DNA of 64,000 nucleotides from Albugo candida (lineage: Eukaryota; Oomycota; Peronosporomycetes; Albuginales): contig JBDOQK010000061.1 of assembly GCA_040437565.1 (NCBI GenBank), forward strand, positions 146,608-210,607, given 5' to 3'. The notes under the pieces are model-generated. The model was given only the letters and a program-made list of their open reading frames with translations. It was not told where the DNA came from and searched no databases. Of this stretch, positions 19,886 to 31,989 are shown one piece after another. The translations under genes and the position numbers were made by a program. Numbering within the stretch: the first letter of the stretch is position 1; every line of letters begins with the position of its first letter.

Positions 19886-22218
19886 AAGTAGCTTCGATTC
19901 ACGAGATCATTGTCTCCTTCACTTTGACGTTTAACTCTTTATATAATTCTCTTGATCAATAAAATTCCTGCGATGCCTTCGATGCTGCTACGACATCCAA
20001 TTCCATCGTCTATAATCCCATCGAGTGCTGCTTCTTGCATGACCAGATGATCGCCAATATATGCAAAATGAATACTGGACCAGAGATGCTCTTTCTTGTT
20101 TCATCATCCGCCGCATAATCAGCATATGAAAACGCTTCAAGAGTGACTTCTCTGGGATTGGTGCATAGGCACCACCCAAATAGAGCTTTAGATTTTTCGT
20201 ACCCTTGAGATACTTCACCACTCTGACTACAAACGCCCAATCGGCTGTTCTTGGTGCATGAGTAAGTCTCATCAGCTTCTGCACAGCGAAACTGATGTTT
20301 GGACGAGTGCAGCGCGCAAACTATAAAAGGCTCCAGCCAAAGACTAAAACTTCTTGATATTTGGCTTCTTGACTGAATGGATATCCAAGCAGTTTGAATT
20401 TGATGTTGTGCTATAGGCGTAGTTTTGACCAATAGGAGTGAGAACCGGATGCGCTTCATCCAGACCCATTTTACTTATCAATTCATATATAGAAAGTTAC
20501 TGATCCAAAGCGAATCCATCTTCTTCGCTGTGGCGAATTCGCATTCCCAAAATCTTGCTGACGGGTCCGAGATTCTTGATTGAAAGACTTGAAATACTAT
20601 CAAATGTCGACTCGATGCTCGAAAACTGTCCTCGTTATCATTATATCGCCGACATATACCCCTAAAACCGTATTTGCGCTTGTTGGGTCTTGGTCGTAAT
20701 ATAAACATGATGCTGTGAGACTTTGTTTAAAATATGCATCGCTAAGCTTTCCATGCAAAAGGTGACTCCATAGCCGTTCTTCTTGCTTCAACCCATAAAC
20801 ACTCTTCTGTTATCGTAGTACCACTCGATCACGACTCATTACACCGAGTTCATTCATCTTGGAAATCGATATTCCATTCCTTGAGGTACGTGCAGGTACA
20901 GGCCCAAGTTCTTTTCTGTTAGGAATTCACGTACGAATAAGATACGTCAGCACGCCTACCTGGCATTATCCAGATCCTTGCTAAATCTAGTAAGAGCTTC
21001 GCTGCCCCAAGGCCATGACTGCTGCAAATATACGAGTCACAGTCAAATGCACGAATCCTTTGATTTAAAGTTTTGATGCCAAGCCTAGTAGCATGAAGTA
21101 GGGAACTGCACATTCCAACAAATAAAAATGTAATGGTTGGGTGGGTTAATCTGAACAATGTGATCCAACATGTACAACTTCAATACAATGGAAGAGAGCG
21201 CTAGAGCAGTGCTATCGATGAAGCAAGAAAAAGTTTATATCTGTTCTGGAGTTGTTTCTGGGTACAGTCCGTCGTAGTTAGCTCCGAATACTTAATAGTT
21301 CTCGCAGGATATCATTCTAGCTTCGAACCGATCCAGCTTCGCGTTTGCGTCCGTTTATGCTCAAATACCCACTTTTGTGGAAGGCTTTGATCTCTTTGAT
21401 TATTGGTACAATGTTCCAAGTTCGGGTTTCCTCCAGTGAGGCAGTTCTGAGTCTATAAAATCCTTCCTTAACTGACTCCATTGCTTGGTTGTACGTCTTC
21501 GGATCCAGCTCAATCAGCACTGACACGATTTCTCAATCCAAAGCTTTCTTTTCTTGGTTTCTTGTAACGATCTTGTGTCTTGGATCCTTCTTGATGAGAT
21601 CCGCTCACGTTCATATAGCAGTTGTGATGGATTCACTTCCAACGTCGGTATCCTCATTGGCTTTCACGTCTACGTCTGTCAAATCCTGTTGGCGTCCCTT
21701 ATTATCTATTTCCATTTGCTCCTTCTAGCTTTGACTCCACATTTGAGATGTGTTGAGTAATAACGACCGTCTTTGATTTTGGTATATACGCTTTGTACCC
21801 TTTAATTACATCGCAATTTCCGATAACAATGCCTAGTCCACTTCGCTTTGCGTGAGACTTTTCCGAATTCGAACTCGAACCGAACAAGGTGAGTCGAATG
21901 TTACGACATCAACAAGACTTGTACCCTTTGGAGGGAGTTGTCTTCCTATATTTACTCTGGTTGGGCTTTTATTAAAAATATTAGTCGAAAATTTAGATGC
22001 ACCTCCTCAAAAATATAAAGTCATAGAGCTTTCATATATCATAGACCACACCAGGTTCATGACTGTCCTTTGCATTCGTTTAGCTTTCCTATTTCTTTGT
22101 ACTCCATCTTTTTTGCAAAAACGCTGACATTTCTGATCGATTTAACGTCAATAGGCAATGGGAGTATTTGCAATGACGCCGCCACTGCGATTTTGAGTCG
22201 TGCTGAAGTGCTTTATCA

Positions 22219-22318
22219 NNNNNNNNNNNNNNNNNNNNNNNNNNNNNNNNNNNNNNNNNNNNNNNNNNNNNNNNNNNNNNNNNNNNNNNNNNNNNNNNNN
22301 NNNNNNNNNNNNNNNNNN
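22219..22318. other. Assembly gap 5 with duplicated flanks
   Basis: 100 Ns. 21470-22218 (749 bp) recurs as 22319-23067, the longest such artefact in the window. Confidence 0.9.
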
Positions 22319-23264
22319 AACTGACTCCATTGCTTGGTTGTACGTCTTCGGATCCAGCTCAATCAGCACTGACACGATTTCTCAATCCAAAGCTTTCTTT
22401 TCTTGGTTTCTTGTAACGATCTTGTGTCTTGGATCCTTCTTGATGAGATCCGCTCACGTTCATATAGCAGTTGTGATGGATTCACTTCCAACGTCGGTAT
22501 CCTCATTGGCTTTCACGTCTACGTCTGTCAAATCCTGTTGGCGTCCCTTATTATCTATTTCCATTTGCTCCTTCTAGCTTTGACTCCACATTTGAGATGT
22601 GTTGAGTAATAACGACCGTCTTTGATTTTGGTATATACGCTTTGTACCCTTTAATTACATCGCAATTTCCGATAACAATGCCTAGTCCACTTCGCTTTGC
22701 GTGAGACTTTTCCGAATTCGAACTCGAACCGAACAAGGTGAGTCGAATGTTACGACATCAACAAGACTTGTACCCTTTGGAGGGAGTTGTCTTCCTATAT
22801 TTACTCTGGTTGGGCTTTTATTAAAAATATTAGTCGAAAATTTAGATGCACCTCCTCAAAAATATAAAGTCATAGAGCTTTCATATATCATAGACCACAC
22901 CAGGTTCATGACTGTCCTTTGCATTCGTTTAGCTTTCCTATTTCTTTGTACTCCATCTTTTTTGCAAAAACGCTGACATTTCTGATCGATTTAACGTCAA
23001 TAGGCAATGGGAGTATTTGCAATGACGCCGCCACTGCGATTTTGAGTCGTGCTGAAGTGCTTTATCAACGAAGTTTGATTCATGAATTCGACGTTTTATT
23101 ATCTTGCGCCACTCTTCAGTACGCGTGAGCACAAAATGAATCAATTTCCTGTACTCTGCACCGCCATCAGTTCGAAATACATGAATGTTGCAATCAAATT
23201 GCTTCCGAAGTAAATAAAGAAACCTTAGAACTTTGTAGCTGCTTCAACTCAAGTCTTGGCCAAG

Positions 23265-23364
23265 NNNNNNNNNNNNNNNNNNNNNNNNNNNNNNNNNNNN
23301 NNNNNNNNNNNNNNNNNNNNNNNNNNNNNNNNNNNNNNNNNNNNNNNNNNNNNNNNNNNNNNNN
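23265..23364. other. Assembly gap 6 with duplicated flanks
   Basis: 100 Ns. 23099-23264 (166 bp) recurs as 23365-23530. Confidence 0.9.
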
Positions 23365-24033
23365 TTATCTTGCGCCACTCTTCAGTACGCGTGAGCACAA
23401 AATGAATCAATTTCCTGTACTCTGCACCGCCATCAGTTCGAAATACATGAATGTTGCAATCAAATTGCTTCCGAAGTAAATAAAGAAACCTTAGAACTTT
23501 GTAGCTGCTTCAACTCAAGTCTTGGCCAAGAATAGGCGGCAATAGTTCGATTTATAGTCGATGAAATTGGCCAAATATCGGCTTGCACGTCGGTCTTGAG
23601 GCATGAGGGAACCCTTCAAATCACTGCATATAACTCCACCAATTTGTTCAGTTGGTTAGTTTAGACCGATATCTTTTCGAGACGGCTTGTTCTTCGTTTG
23701 CTTGCTTTCCGCGCAAGTACCGCATTCAAATCGTTAATGGGCATCAATCTTAACCCCTGATTCCAGAAGCTTTTCTATACGCTCAATATTATCGTACTTT
23801 AGCTAGAGTAATCGTTGATGGAAGTGTAGAAGACTTCACGTTTGCTTGTTTGTTTTGTTCACGGAATCAATTGAAGCGAGGATATCCATAACACTGGATA
23901 CTCGTTCTCGATCTTCTGTCTCGACAATGAGAACGTTCTTGACCATAGTAAATTTAAACACGATCGCACCATCAGAGTTACGTCAACAACTCTTGTTCAA
24001 TCTGCTTGATACATCACCCTAAACCCTTTAACC

Positions 24034-24181
24034 TGTTGGCAGGTGAGTGAAGATGGTTGCGTTTCAGAAAATTGCCCAAACGGAGGTTTTCTTGTAAGAT
24101 AATTGAAATTCTAACCAATCATTTATACTAAGTACCAAGTGCGACTAGAAACCTAAAGCACAATGTTGAGTTCTACCAATA
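24034..24181 (-). repeat. Copia 5' LTR
   Basis: 148 bp on the minus strand, ending CACCTGCCAACA. Its first bases read TATTGG, so the usual TG start has mutated to TA. It is followed outward by the target duplication GAATA. Confidence 0.85.
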
Positions 24182-27100
24182 GAATACGCTTCGCCCAACA
24201 TGCCAAGATTGTGCGAAACGTTTCGCGTACTTGAATTACGAGTAGTAGCTTGATAATGTAGTTCTCTGTCGGAGTGAAACCACACGGTTATTTCATCTAG
24301 TACTGACGACGTTGTAAAAACTCCTTGCTGATCAGCTGCACGTGGTTCGAATCTTTTTTTGCTTCCGATCAAGCACAAATCGATTTAGCATCGCCTTCCA
24401 CTGTCGCATAGTCTCCGCTGGTATGCTAACGTGCATAGTGTAACGCCACAGACGGGACAAAATCATCGTCTGCGCAACAAGAAGTCGACCACGGACAGTT
24501 CGTGTTCGTTGAAACCATATACCAGACCCATCATGAAACGCTTGTGGGGAGTTGAAATAACCATCGAATGATTCGGTGTCTGGCCGAACGGAATACCCAA
24601 AGACTTGACCAAATCCTTCGAACCCATTATGGTCAAATTGGGAATACGAGGACACGGCATGGTCCGATTTAACGAGAGCAAAGATGATTTACTATTTACA
24701 AGTTGAGTTTCGCACCAGATCCATCGCAATAGACTTGCACGAGTTCGAGCTGCGTCAAAACACCATTTGTTGTCTTTGTAAGCAATGTCGAATAGTCCGG
24801 AAAAACAGAGTCCAGATGCAACAGCTGTGTCATTGAGTATAATCTCGAAGTTGACAAGGTGAATTTCAAAAAAGTCCAATCGTCATCACCAAAACGTAAT
24901 TTTGAGAGAGGATCTCCTTGTTCCACTCCACGTTGGGGTGTAATGAACGGTGTGATATTGCCAATAATCATCGACTGCGCCTTCTGTTAATGTACTGTAC
25001 AAAAGACGAACCCAGTTGATAAATGTTTTTCTCAACGCCCAATTTATTCAAAAGGGGAAACATATACGTCCCAATGACTCGATCATAGGCTTTCTCAAAG
25101 TCGACAAAAGCCGCATACGCTTCCTCCCCCCGATGAGTTACCAAGTCTCGGATGCCGGTGAGAGGTCCCATATGGTGATGCATCGACCGTCCTCGCACAA
25201 ATGCGTTTTGACCTTGAAGGATCAATTTTGGCAAAATCGTTGTATTCGATGCGCCAAGACTTTTGAAAGTACTGACACATTTAGACAAAGTAGTGCGATC
25301 GACCGACAGTCGCCAGGATCATTCGTTATCTTTTTTTGTATAAGAAGGAGATTGCCGAGTGACTTTGTGATCGAAGTAAGATCCCTCTTGCCAGCTGATA
25401 TTCAAACACGGTCTTTAGACTCTCCAAACGTTTCCGCATCAGCCTGGTAAATACAGCTGGCAGTCCATCCACACCTTGAGAAGAACTACTCAACATATGC
25501 TTGATCGCTTCCGTCATCTGGTTCGAACTTAATCGAGTTGAGAGACGGTCTTGCTTTTCTGGCGCAAGGGAATTTTAAATCGAATTTGATAGCATTTTTA
25601 TTTATTTATCATGGATTAGCTGAGTCGGTCTCGAGCTATAGAGGTAGCTCATGATCACCCCAATGATCCCTAGATTCATTGATTATTTTCCTCAGATTCG
25701 ATGTCACGGTGCCACAGTTTCGATCGGCACGCAACCATAAGATCTATCCGTAGGCCAACAAAATGCTTGGGGAAGCTCTACATATGCTTCACGTGATGCT
25801 AGAAGCTTTCATGTCGGTTGTATTTGGCATTGTATTTGTCCGAAATTTTGAATTGTTAGAGAGTCGATTCTAAGTGACTGATTGGTCTCTTGGGTGCGAT
25901 GTCAAGCTGCTGCGCCCGCCAAAACACGCTGGATAGACTCAGCATCATGTCGGCTATCTTGTGCAATTTGTTTTTTTCAATCCCTGAAGTTGTTTCTTGA
26001 TTTTGTCTTCCAACTGTACCACATTATCTGGGATTCGAATCTGTCGCAGCGTTTCGACCACCAAAATTCGCTTCCTTTTTGAATTATTCGATAGATAGAG
26101 GATATCCATATAGTCGTAATGAATATTCAAATATCCTCTCCCCGTAGATTAAGCAGAATCTGACTGACGGTAGCACCGACAGCTTGCAAGAAAGTAGTGA
26201 CGCACCGACTGCATATCATCTGCCGCATGTCGTGGACGCATATATCCAGAGTTTTTCTATCTAACACATTGAATAGCTCTTACGACATCCAAATGTAGTT
26301 TAGTCGATTCTTGCGTGGTAGTACTCCTGTGAATAGTCGGATGCTGATTCGCGAAGTATCTACAACACCCAACTGCGAAAGCCATTCCAAACACGCAAAT
26401 CAACTTGTTTCGTGGCGAATTGTTCCACTCGAAGTATCGATAGCTGGATCTAGCGGTTTGTCAAAATCACTAAATGAGAGTGCTAGAGAGTAATAACTCA
26501 TCGAAAATTTATCAGTCTCGGACTTGACCGGTGCATATACATTGTGAATATACACCGGTACATCGTGAATGAGAAGATGCAAAAGCAAATAGCGATTTCG
26601 AATGCTTCGTTCGGTGAGTTAATCAGTTGATCTATAGACATGAAAGTTCGAACGAAGGACTGTCATCACACCGCCACTTTTATTTTGAGTTGAATGGAGA
26701 AAAGCACGGTTGTGTTCATTGGTAAACATTTTGTGCTGCATTTTTTTTAATTTATATAACCTGAAATGGTTCCAGTTGGCTATGATCGTAAACTTCGATT
26801 TTTGAGCAAAAAAATGGAGTGGTGTGAAAGGACGTAATAGATATGCATATGACCATTTTTATAAATTCCATTAGGTGGGTCCTCGAATGCTGTTCCACAT
26901 TGAATTAATCGAGAATCCCTTAGCATTCACGCTGAAATGGACCGGCAGTCAACTTTTTCTCACCATCTTGAATTGAGAGGTGTGGTGTTGCTAATTCTTT
27001 CCGGAAAAAGTAAGTTTTGAGGGAGAGATCGTCGATATCACTACAGAGAAACCCTCGCCACTTCCCTCCAAAATTATTGAGAGCAACAGTTGCTGCCCAC

Positions 27101-28870
27101 CTCTGAGCGTGACAACGATAGTAGCACATTGGTTAGCAATAAGCGACAGAGGGTTTCCGGAATCGAAAGCACTGCGGCTTCAGTGTAATACTGGAACCAA
27201 TTTTCATTTATATAAACAGTGGGGGAAGTACACATTATTACTAATTTCGTCATGCATAGAGCTTTCGTTGATCTTGTCAAACCGTCACCAACCTGTCAAC
27301 TACATCGTTTCGCAAACCGAACATCTTCATTCAAATTATGAGAAGCGAATACTCGACTAATCCTGATTATGTGCGCCACTTCATCCAAAGCACTATCATT
27401 CGAATCTATAACACTAAGTATCACACCATTCATTGTGATCGGGTGATCAAACGCTGCTCGGATGATTTTGTCCGGGTTGGTACATAGCTTTACGATCCTT
27501 TTCACATGAGATATCAGTGCATCCGCTTGGACCTTTTTTTTGGTCGGACTGTGTAGATGGCACTTTTAGAATCAATTTCTATTAGCTCTCCCCCTCCACC
27601 AACCCGAATTGATCGTTCCGTTATTTTGACCTTGGTGGGGCGCTTTCGAGAAATGGACAGCCTATTTTTGAAGTAGCTTCATCTCTTGACATCCGTGTTC
27701 CCACGAGAAGAATCTGGAAACGGGATTCAGGCTTTGGTTTGCCTAACGCTTCAAACTCCTCTATCTCCACCTCCATAGTTTCAAGCGTCGAGTAGTTATT
27801 ACTAGTGACCAATTCAGGTAGAGCACTTGGGCGTGCTTTCGAAACCATGTGGCGAAATGGATCCACAAAGTGACGTTTATTGAAAGAATGAGACAACTGC
27901 ATGTCTATATCCCCACCCCAATCTATGGTTCTGATGAGAACGAATGGCTCTGGGTTTTTGGATAGAATTGGGGTTGGTTGTGGAAGTTACGAAGCTCCCG
28001 GAGGTGTGATATCGGGAGGACACTTGAATGCCAACGATATTTGATTGGGGCTCTGCCTCCCCGCTATCGTTGCCGCTTCTTTCTCGTTTATACCTGGCAC
28101 AACCAACGATTTTGTGGCGACCATGAGTGCCTTTTTTCTTTATCTTGTTGATTTTCAAACTGCCATTGGGGTAGTAGCTACGCCTTTTTGATCCAAACAC
28201 TATGATCAGCACTGAACAAAACGTGGACGTTCCGTTGGAATAGCAGAATTCTTACCCCGTACCGGGAAGAGCTATTTGTCGAATGCGACTTTCTCGCATA
28301 ACTTTCCCACAACAATGCTTCTGAACATGTGGAGGACGCAAAGCAAGTTTTCCGCGTCGATATATCCACTACTTAGAGGACTTAGCTTCTCGAAAGGTAT
28401 CAAGAAGGTTTCCACATTTCTTTTCGTGGAGGGATTTCAAAACACCCTCACGCTCAACTTACCAACCGACTCCAATCATTGCAAGATGATACCAGAGTTC
28501 TAAAATGGCGTACTCTTGAAAGAAGTACTTCTCGCCCATAACAGAGATCAACTGGCACTCCACTTGCCCTCACGCGTCTGTGGACGTAACCGTCACACTT
28601 AAATCACCTTCTTAAAGCTCAGAGAATTGTCCAATCTGGCGACTATGCAAAATAGATTCGGAAACCGGGTTGCCGTGATGGCTGAAGAGTGATGTTAGTG
28701 ATTTCGCATCAATATTATGGGACAATACATGGACCGTTTCCAAGATCATTAAAGAGACTGCTCTCGCAATCTTGAAAGGCCGTGCGGTCTCGATGTTGGC
28801 GACCACAACTGACCAATTGCTTGATATAGCTTCGCAGATCAGTATTGATGCCCGTGAGAGCTGATGCCGA
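24182..28870 (-). mobile_element. LINE L4: 5' part, with endonuclease and reverse transcriptase
   Basis: The minus strand encodes, from right to left: basic and low-complexity N-terminal sequence (28800-27600); an endonuclease/exonuclease/phosphatase-type endonuclease, with VPVYIHNVYAPVK near 26520-26570, FDKPLDPAID near 26440-26465 and a RLNYIWMSEEL-like phrase near 26280-26310; and a reverse transcriptase. The RT shows MLSSSSQGVDGLPAVFTRLM near 25440-25495, NAFVRGRSMHHHMGPLTGI near 25160-25215, FVDFEKAYDRV near 25080-25115, and the end-of-RT phrase VRGRLLVAQTMILSRLWRYT near 24435-24490. Multiple stops make it inactive. It is cut exactly at the Copia target site and continues at 16640-18048, giving a total near 6 kb. 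Confidence 0.85.
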
Positions 28871-29053
28871 GTGTTTTATGTTATTTAGTATTGTCGACTA
28901 GCGAGTAAATCATTACATTCTGGGATGCATACGCAATGTATGATTTTTTTTTGCGTCGCCGATGTGTACAATGAAAATTTAGCGATAAAAGGCCGGGTTT
29001 CTAAAAAAAATGTTCGGATAAAGAATCGCTCGTAAAATTATTGTTTTACAAAA
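28871..29053. other. Spacer between LINE and MULE
   Basis: About 180 bp, AT-rich, with no ORF and no repeat partner seen. It may include the LINE 5' UTR. Confidence 0.35.
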
Positions 29054-29477
29054 GGGATTCGTTATGCGGCACTCACCTTTTCTGTAATCAGCACTCAGTT
29101 TCAATAAAGTAGTACATTCGTGGCCTCTGATTGGTGAAAATAAGTATAACAGAATAAAGCATTAAAATTGGGTACCGCTAACCAGCCCGCAGTTTTCGCT
29201 AACCAGCCCTCACCCTTAAATATAGCGCCCTTGCGTTATAATTACGAGTTCGGATTGGCTAAATACAGCACCCTCAAGTTATCGTTACGAGTTCTGATTG
29301 GCAAGAGAGATTATAATTATCTAAGAAGTGGTTTTACAATGTTAAGATTGGCTTAAACGATCAATAAGCTCTATAAAAGGACGCAAACCAACATGTTCTT
29401 AATCATCGACAGTATCCAAAGTATCAAGATTGATCTCAGCTTTGAATGAGCAAGCCGCATCGTCGTTATTACGAGAT

Positions 29478-31786
29478 TTATTGCACCTTCTTCTGTTGTG
29501 CCCTGTTTTTTCGTCCACAGTTGCCACATCGTCTTTTCGGTCGAAGACACGCCTCCACCACCTCAAACTGCGATAAATTGCTCTGCGTCAATCCTGACGG
29601 ACGTCCACAAATGCGTGGATTCAAAGGATTTAGGACAATCTCATCCGGGACGGTAACTAGGTACTCGGGGATCACCTTTTTGTGATATGTCGAACCCTCG
29701 TCGTATTGTTCGCGAAATCATTTTATTGTTTCGTCTATTGATGGTGGTGGTGCAAGGTTTATCTCCCGAACAGGCTGAACGAGCCACCAATGTGTGTCAA
29801 ATCATCGCGAGAAAGGCCGCGGGTCGGTGTTGCGGCTGCTCTTGATCGGAATGCGTGCTTGCATGGATGACCGAGATTCGAGACAAACATGACTTGACAG
29901 TCTCCTTCATCATCCCTGTCTCTTTATTTTTGGAAGCTGATTTAAGCGCTGCCACCGAAACCTTCCCCATTGCCCCAGCAAAGACTTGTCCAAACTGCAT
30001 ATTGGCGATTGCACCCTCTCGTGCGGTTTGCAGTCTGATGGCTGCAAGTTGCCCTTCGCACGCCAGTCGGCAAGCGGAGTCTACCATCCAAAGGTCGCCT
30101 GTTGATACAGCAATCCACTTCTTCAACGCAGAGTGCGCACTCTTTACTCGTGAAGTCGTTGTATGGCCAAGATGCAGTTTGTCGAGAAAAAAAGCAGACA
30201 CAAATTTTTCTTTGTGCGCAAGCCAAGTCTCATCAATGTATGTCCTGACTTGACGCGGGAAGGACTACCGCATCTCTGTAAGACGACGCTGGTAAATCTG
30301 AGTTGTTGATGACATTACCAACGCATTCCATTGGCCCGTGAACTCCTTGAATGCCTTCATAGACTCGAACGTCCTACGCTGCCTGGCGAGGATATTTTTA
30401 CTGATGTTCCAGCGACAGAGTAGATTGTTAGTTGCAGGAAATGCATCGTCAAGTGCATTCATGAGAGCTAATTCCCTATCGGTGACAAAAGTCACTGGAG
30501 ACACCAAGAAGTTCATGGACGTCTGTTACAAAAGCCTTATTGCCCAAAGATAGTCCTCGGAGCTTTCTCCAGCCATAAATATGTAAGCAAAGTGAAAGGC
30601 TGGCTTGTCGCGCTGACTCCTACAACGTGCAAAAGTGAAACTCTAAAACGGTTAGCTTTGTAAGTAGAGTCCAGTAACCAGATCCTCCCAGCACTAAATT
30701 TGCAACAAAGTTCTTTCNNNNNNNNNNNNNNNNNNNNNNNNNNNNNNNNNNNNNNNNNNNNNNNNNNNNNNNNNNNNNNNNNNNNNNNNNNNNNNNNNNN
30801 NNNNNNNNNNNNNNNNNGTCACTGGAGACACCAAGAAGTTCATGGACGTCTGTTACAAAAGCCTTATTGCCCAAAGATAGTCCTCGGAGCTTTCTCCAGC
30901 CATAAATATGTAAGCAAAGTGAAAGGCTGGCTTGTCGCGCTGACTCCTACAACGTGCAAAAGTGAAACTCTAAAACGGTTAGCTTTGTAAGTAGAGTCCA
31001 GTAACCAGATCCTCCCAGCACTAAATTTGCAACAAAGTTCTTTCGCCGATGGAAAGACAATGAAGAGGTGAGTCAGTCGCCGTTCGGCGTCAAACATGGT
31101 ATGATATGGCGCGGAGACTTGTGCAGATACAATACCATCAAGAAGGGCAGCCAGCGGTGTTCTTCCAGGTAACAAATGCCTACGTTCCGAGTCACGAATA
31201 TTGTACATATCACGAGGTGTTACCGTGAAATTGATATTGCGCATTTGTGCGACGATACGCGCAGGCGCCAGACCCGACCGAAGATAAGTTAAAATTTGTT
31301 GTCGCTCATCGATTTCGAGAGCACGGCCATGTGGATGTACGGCAGCATCTACGAAAGGCTTGTGCTTGTGCGCAAGTTGATTGGCCTCAACAACCCAGTG
31401 AACCAAGCCTCCGCGTCCTAGCATTCAGCGAATCATCAAAGCAGACTGGCATGCTGTTTCCAGCTTCCACGTAAGCGTTTACACTTCTGGGACATGGAAG
31501 TTGCTTTCTCAGCACAAGAGCATTTAAGACATATAGCTTTGATTTCACCGTCGGAACGGTTGCCAACCCTCCTTATTCTTTTCCAAGTAAATACGAAGCC
31601 TTCATCTTGAGATTGACGGGTCACTGTTAATATAGCCTCTTCTAAAGACGCGTAAGTAGTGTCGACGATGTCTTCAAATTGACTCATGGTTGGCAAAACG
31701 GAAGAGTAATGGTATGACAAAACTTGCCAGCTCTCGCGTTTCGAACGATCTATATTATATTGAAATAAGTATAGTCTCTCTAGCAA
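29478..31786 (-). pseudogene. MULE B transposase (decayed, all domains represented)
   Basis: Minus-strand order: an N-terminal FAR1-like DNA-binding region (31786-31400); a helix-turn-helix-like segment with IDERQQILTYLRSGLAPAR near 31260-31320; the first catalytic Asp in WLLDSTYKANRF near 30985-31025; the second in TFVTDRELALMNAL near 30455-30500, followed by an LLCRWNI signature (a C-x-W version of the MULE CHxxW region); and the Glu-proximal block HTTTSRVKSAHSALKKWI near 30110-30170. It ends with a C-terminal zinc knuckle RRCGNCGRKN near 29500-29530. It is broken by stops between the FAR1 and HTH segments and after 30265. The gap near 30718 separates two copies of the same 227 bp. Confidence 0.85.
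30718..30817. other. Assembly gap 7 with duplicated flanks
   Basis: 100 Ns. 30491-30717 (227 bp) recurs as 30818-31044. The transposase reads continuously if one copy is ignored. Confidence 0.92.
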
Positions 31787-31989
31787 ATCAGAACTCGTAA
31801 TGATAACTTAAGGGTTCTCTATTTAGCCAATAAGAACTCGTAATCGTAACTTAAGGGTGCTGTATTTAGGGGTGAGGGCTGGTTAGCGGCTCCCTTAAAA
31901 TCAAGGGAATCGTTGATCAGCCCCCACCCTTCATAATTTGTTGTAAATCGTGGCCTCTAGTTGGTCTGAAGAAATACAACAAAATGAAA

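Larger units (their letters stand above)
19886..24030 (-). pseudogene. Copia pol: integrase, reverse transcriptase, RNase H (decayed)
   Basis: Minus-strand landmarks from N to C are as follows. GGVICSDLKGSLMPQD and YLANFIDYKSNYCRLF near 23540-23660 are the integrase core start. DPKTYNQAMES near 21470-21510 is the linker before RT. A decayed AR-DVxxAYVNS phrase lies near 20930-20970. LGVYVGDIMITRT near 20630-20670 is the RT active-site region, with YVGD in place of YVDD. RPDISFAVQKLMRLTHAPRT near 20240-20300 and YLKGTKNLKLYLGG near 20175-20215 lead into RNase H, and a WSCKKQ...VAASKASQEF phrase lies near 19955-20030. Frameshifts separate nearly every block. Two gap-associated artefactual repeats lengthen the integrase-RT linker by about 0.85 kb and the integrase by about 0.27 kb. 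Confidence 0.85.
18054..24181 (-). mobile_element. Ty1/Copia element inserted in a LINE
   Basis: Two matching 148-bp LTRs (18054-18201 and 24034-24181) are flanked by the 5-bp duplication GAATA (18049-18053 and 24182-24186). A polypurine tract (AGAAAGAAAGGAG, minus strand) lies directly before the 3' LTR. Minus-strand pol order is intact: integrase near 23000-23900, RT near 20480-21530, RNase H near 19890-20460 and 18210-18500. Gag and protease are missing between the 5' LTR and integrase, an internal deletion. Gaps at 22219-22318 and 23265-23364 have duplicated flanks. A host-like segment and a SINE interrupt RNase H. Confidence 0.88.
29170..31894 (-). mobile_element. MULE B, complete ends
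   Basis: Terminal inverted repeats of about 130 bp start GGGTACCGCTAACCAGCCC on the left and GGGAGCCGCTAACCAGCCC on the reverse-complemented right. They continue through CTCACCC and TTACGAGTTCTGATTGGC phrases. The target duplication is TTAAAATT at 29162-29169 and TTAAAATC at 31895-31902 (7 of 8). One transposase gene fills the interior on the minus strand. A 100-N gap with a duplicated 227-bp flank inflates its length by about 330 bp. Confidence 0.88.
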
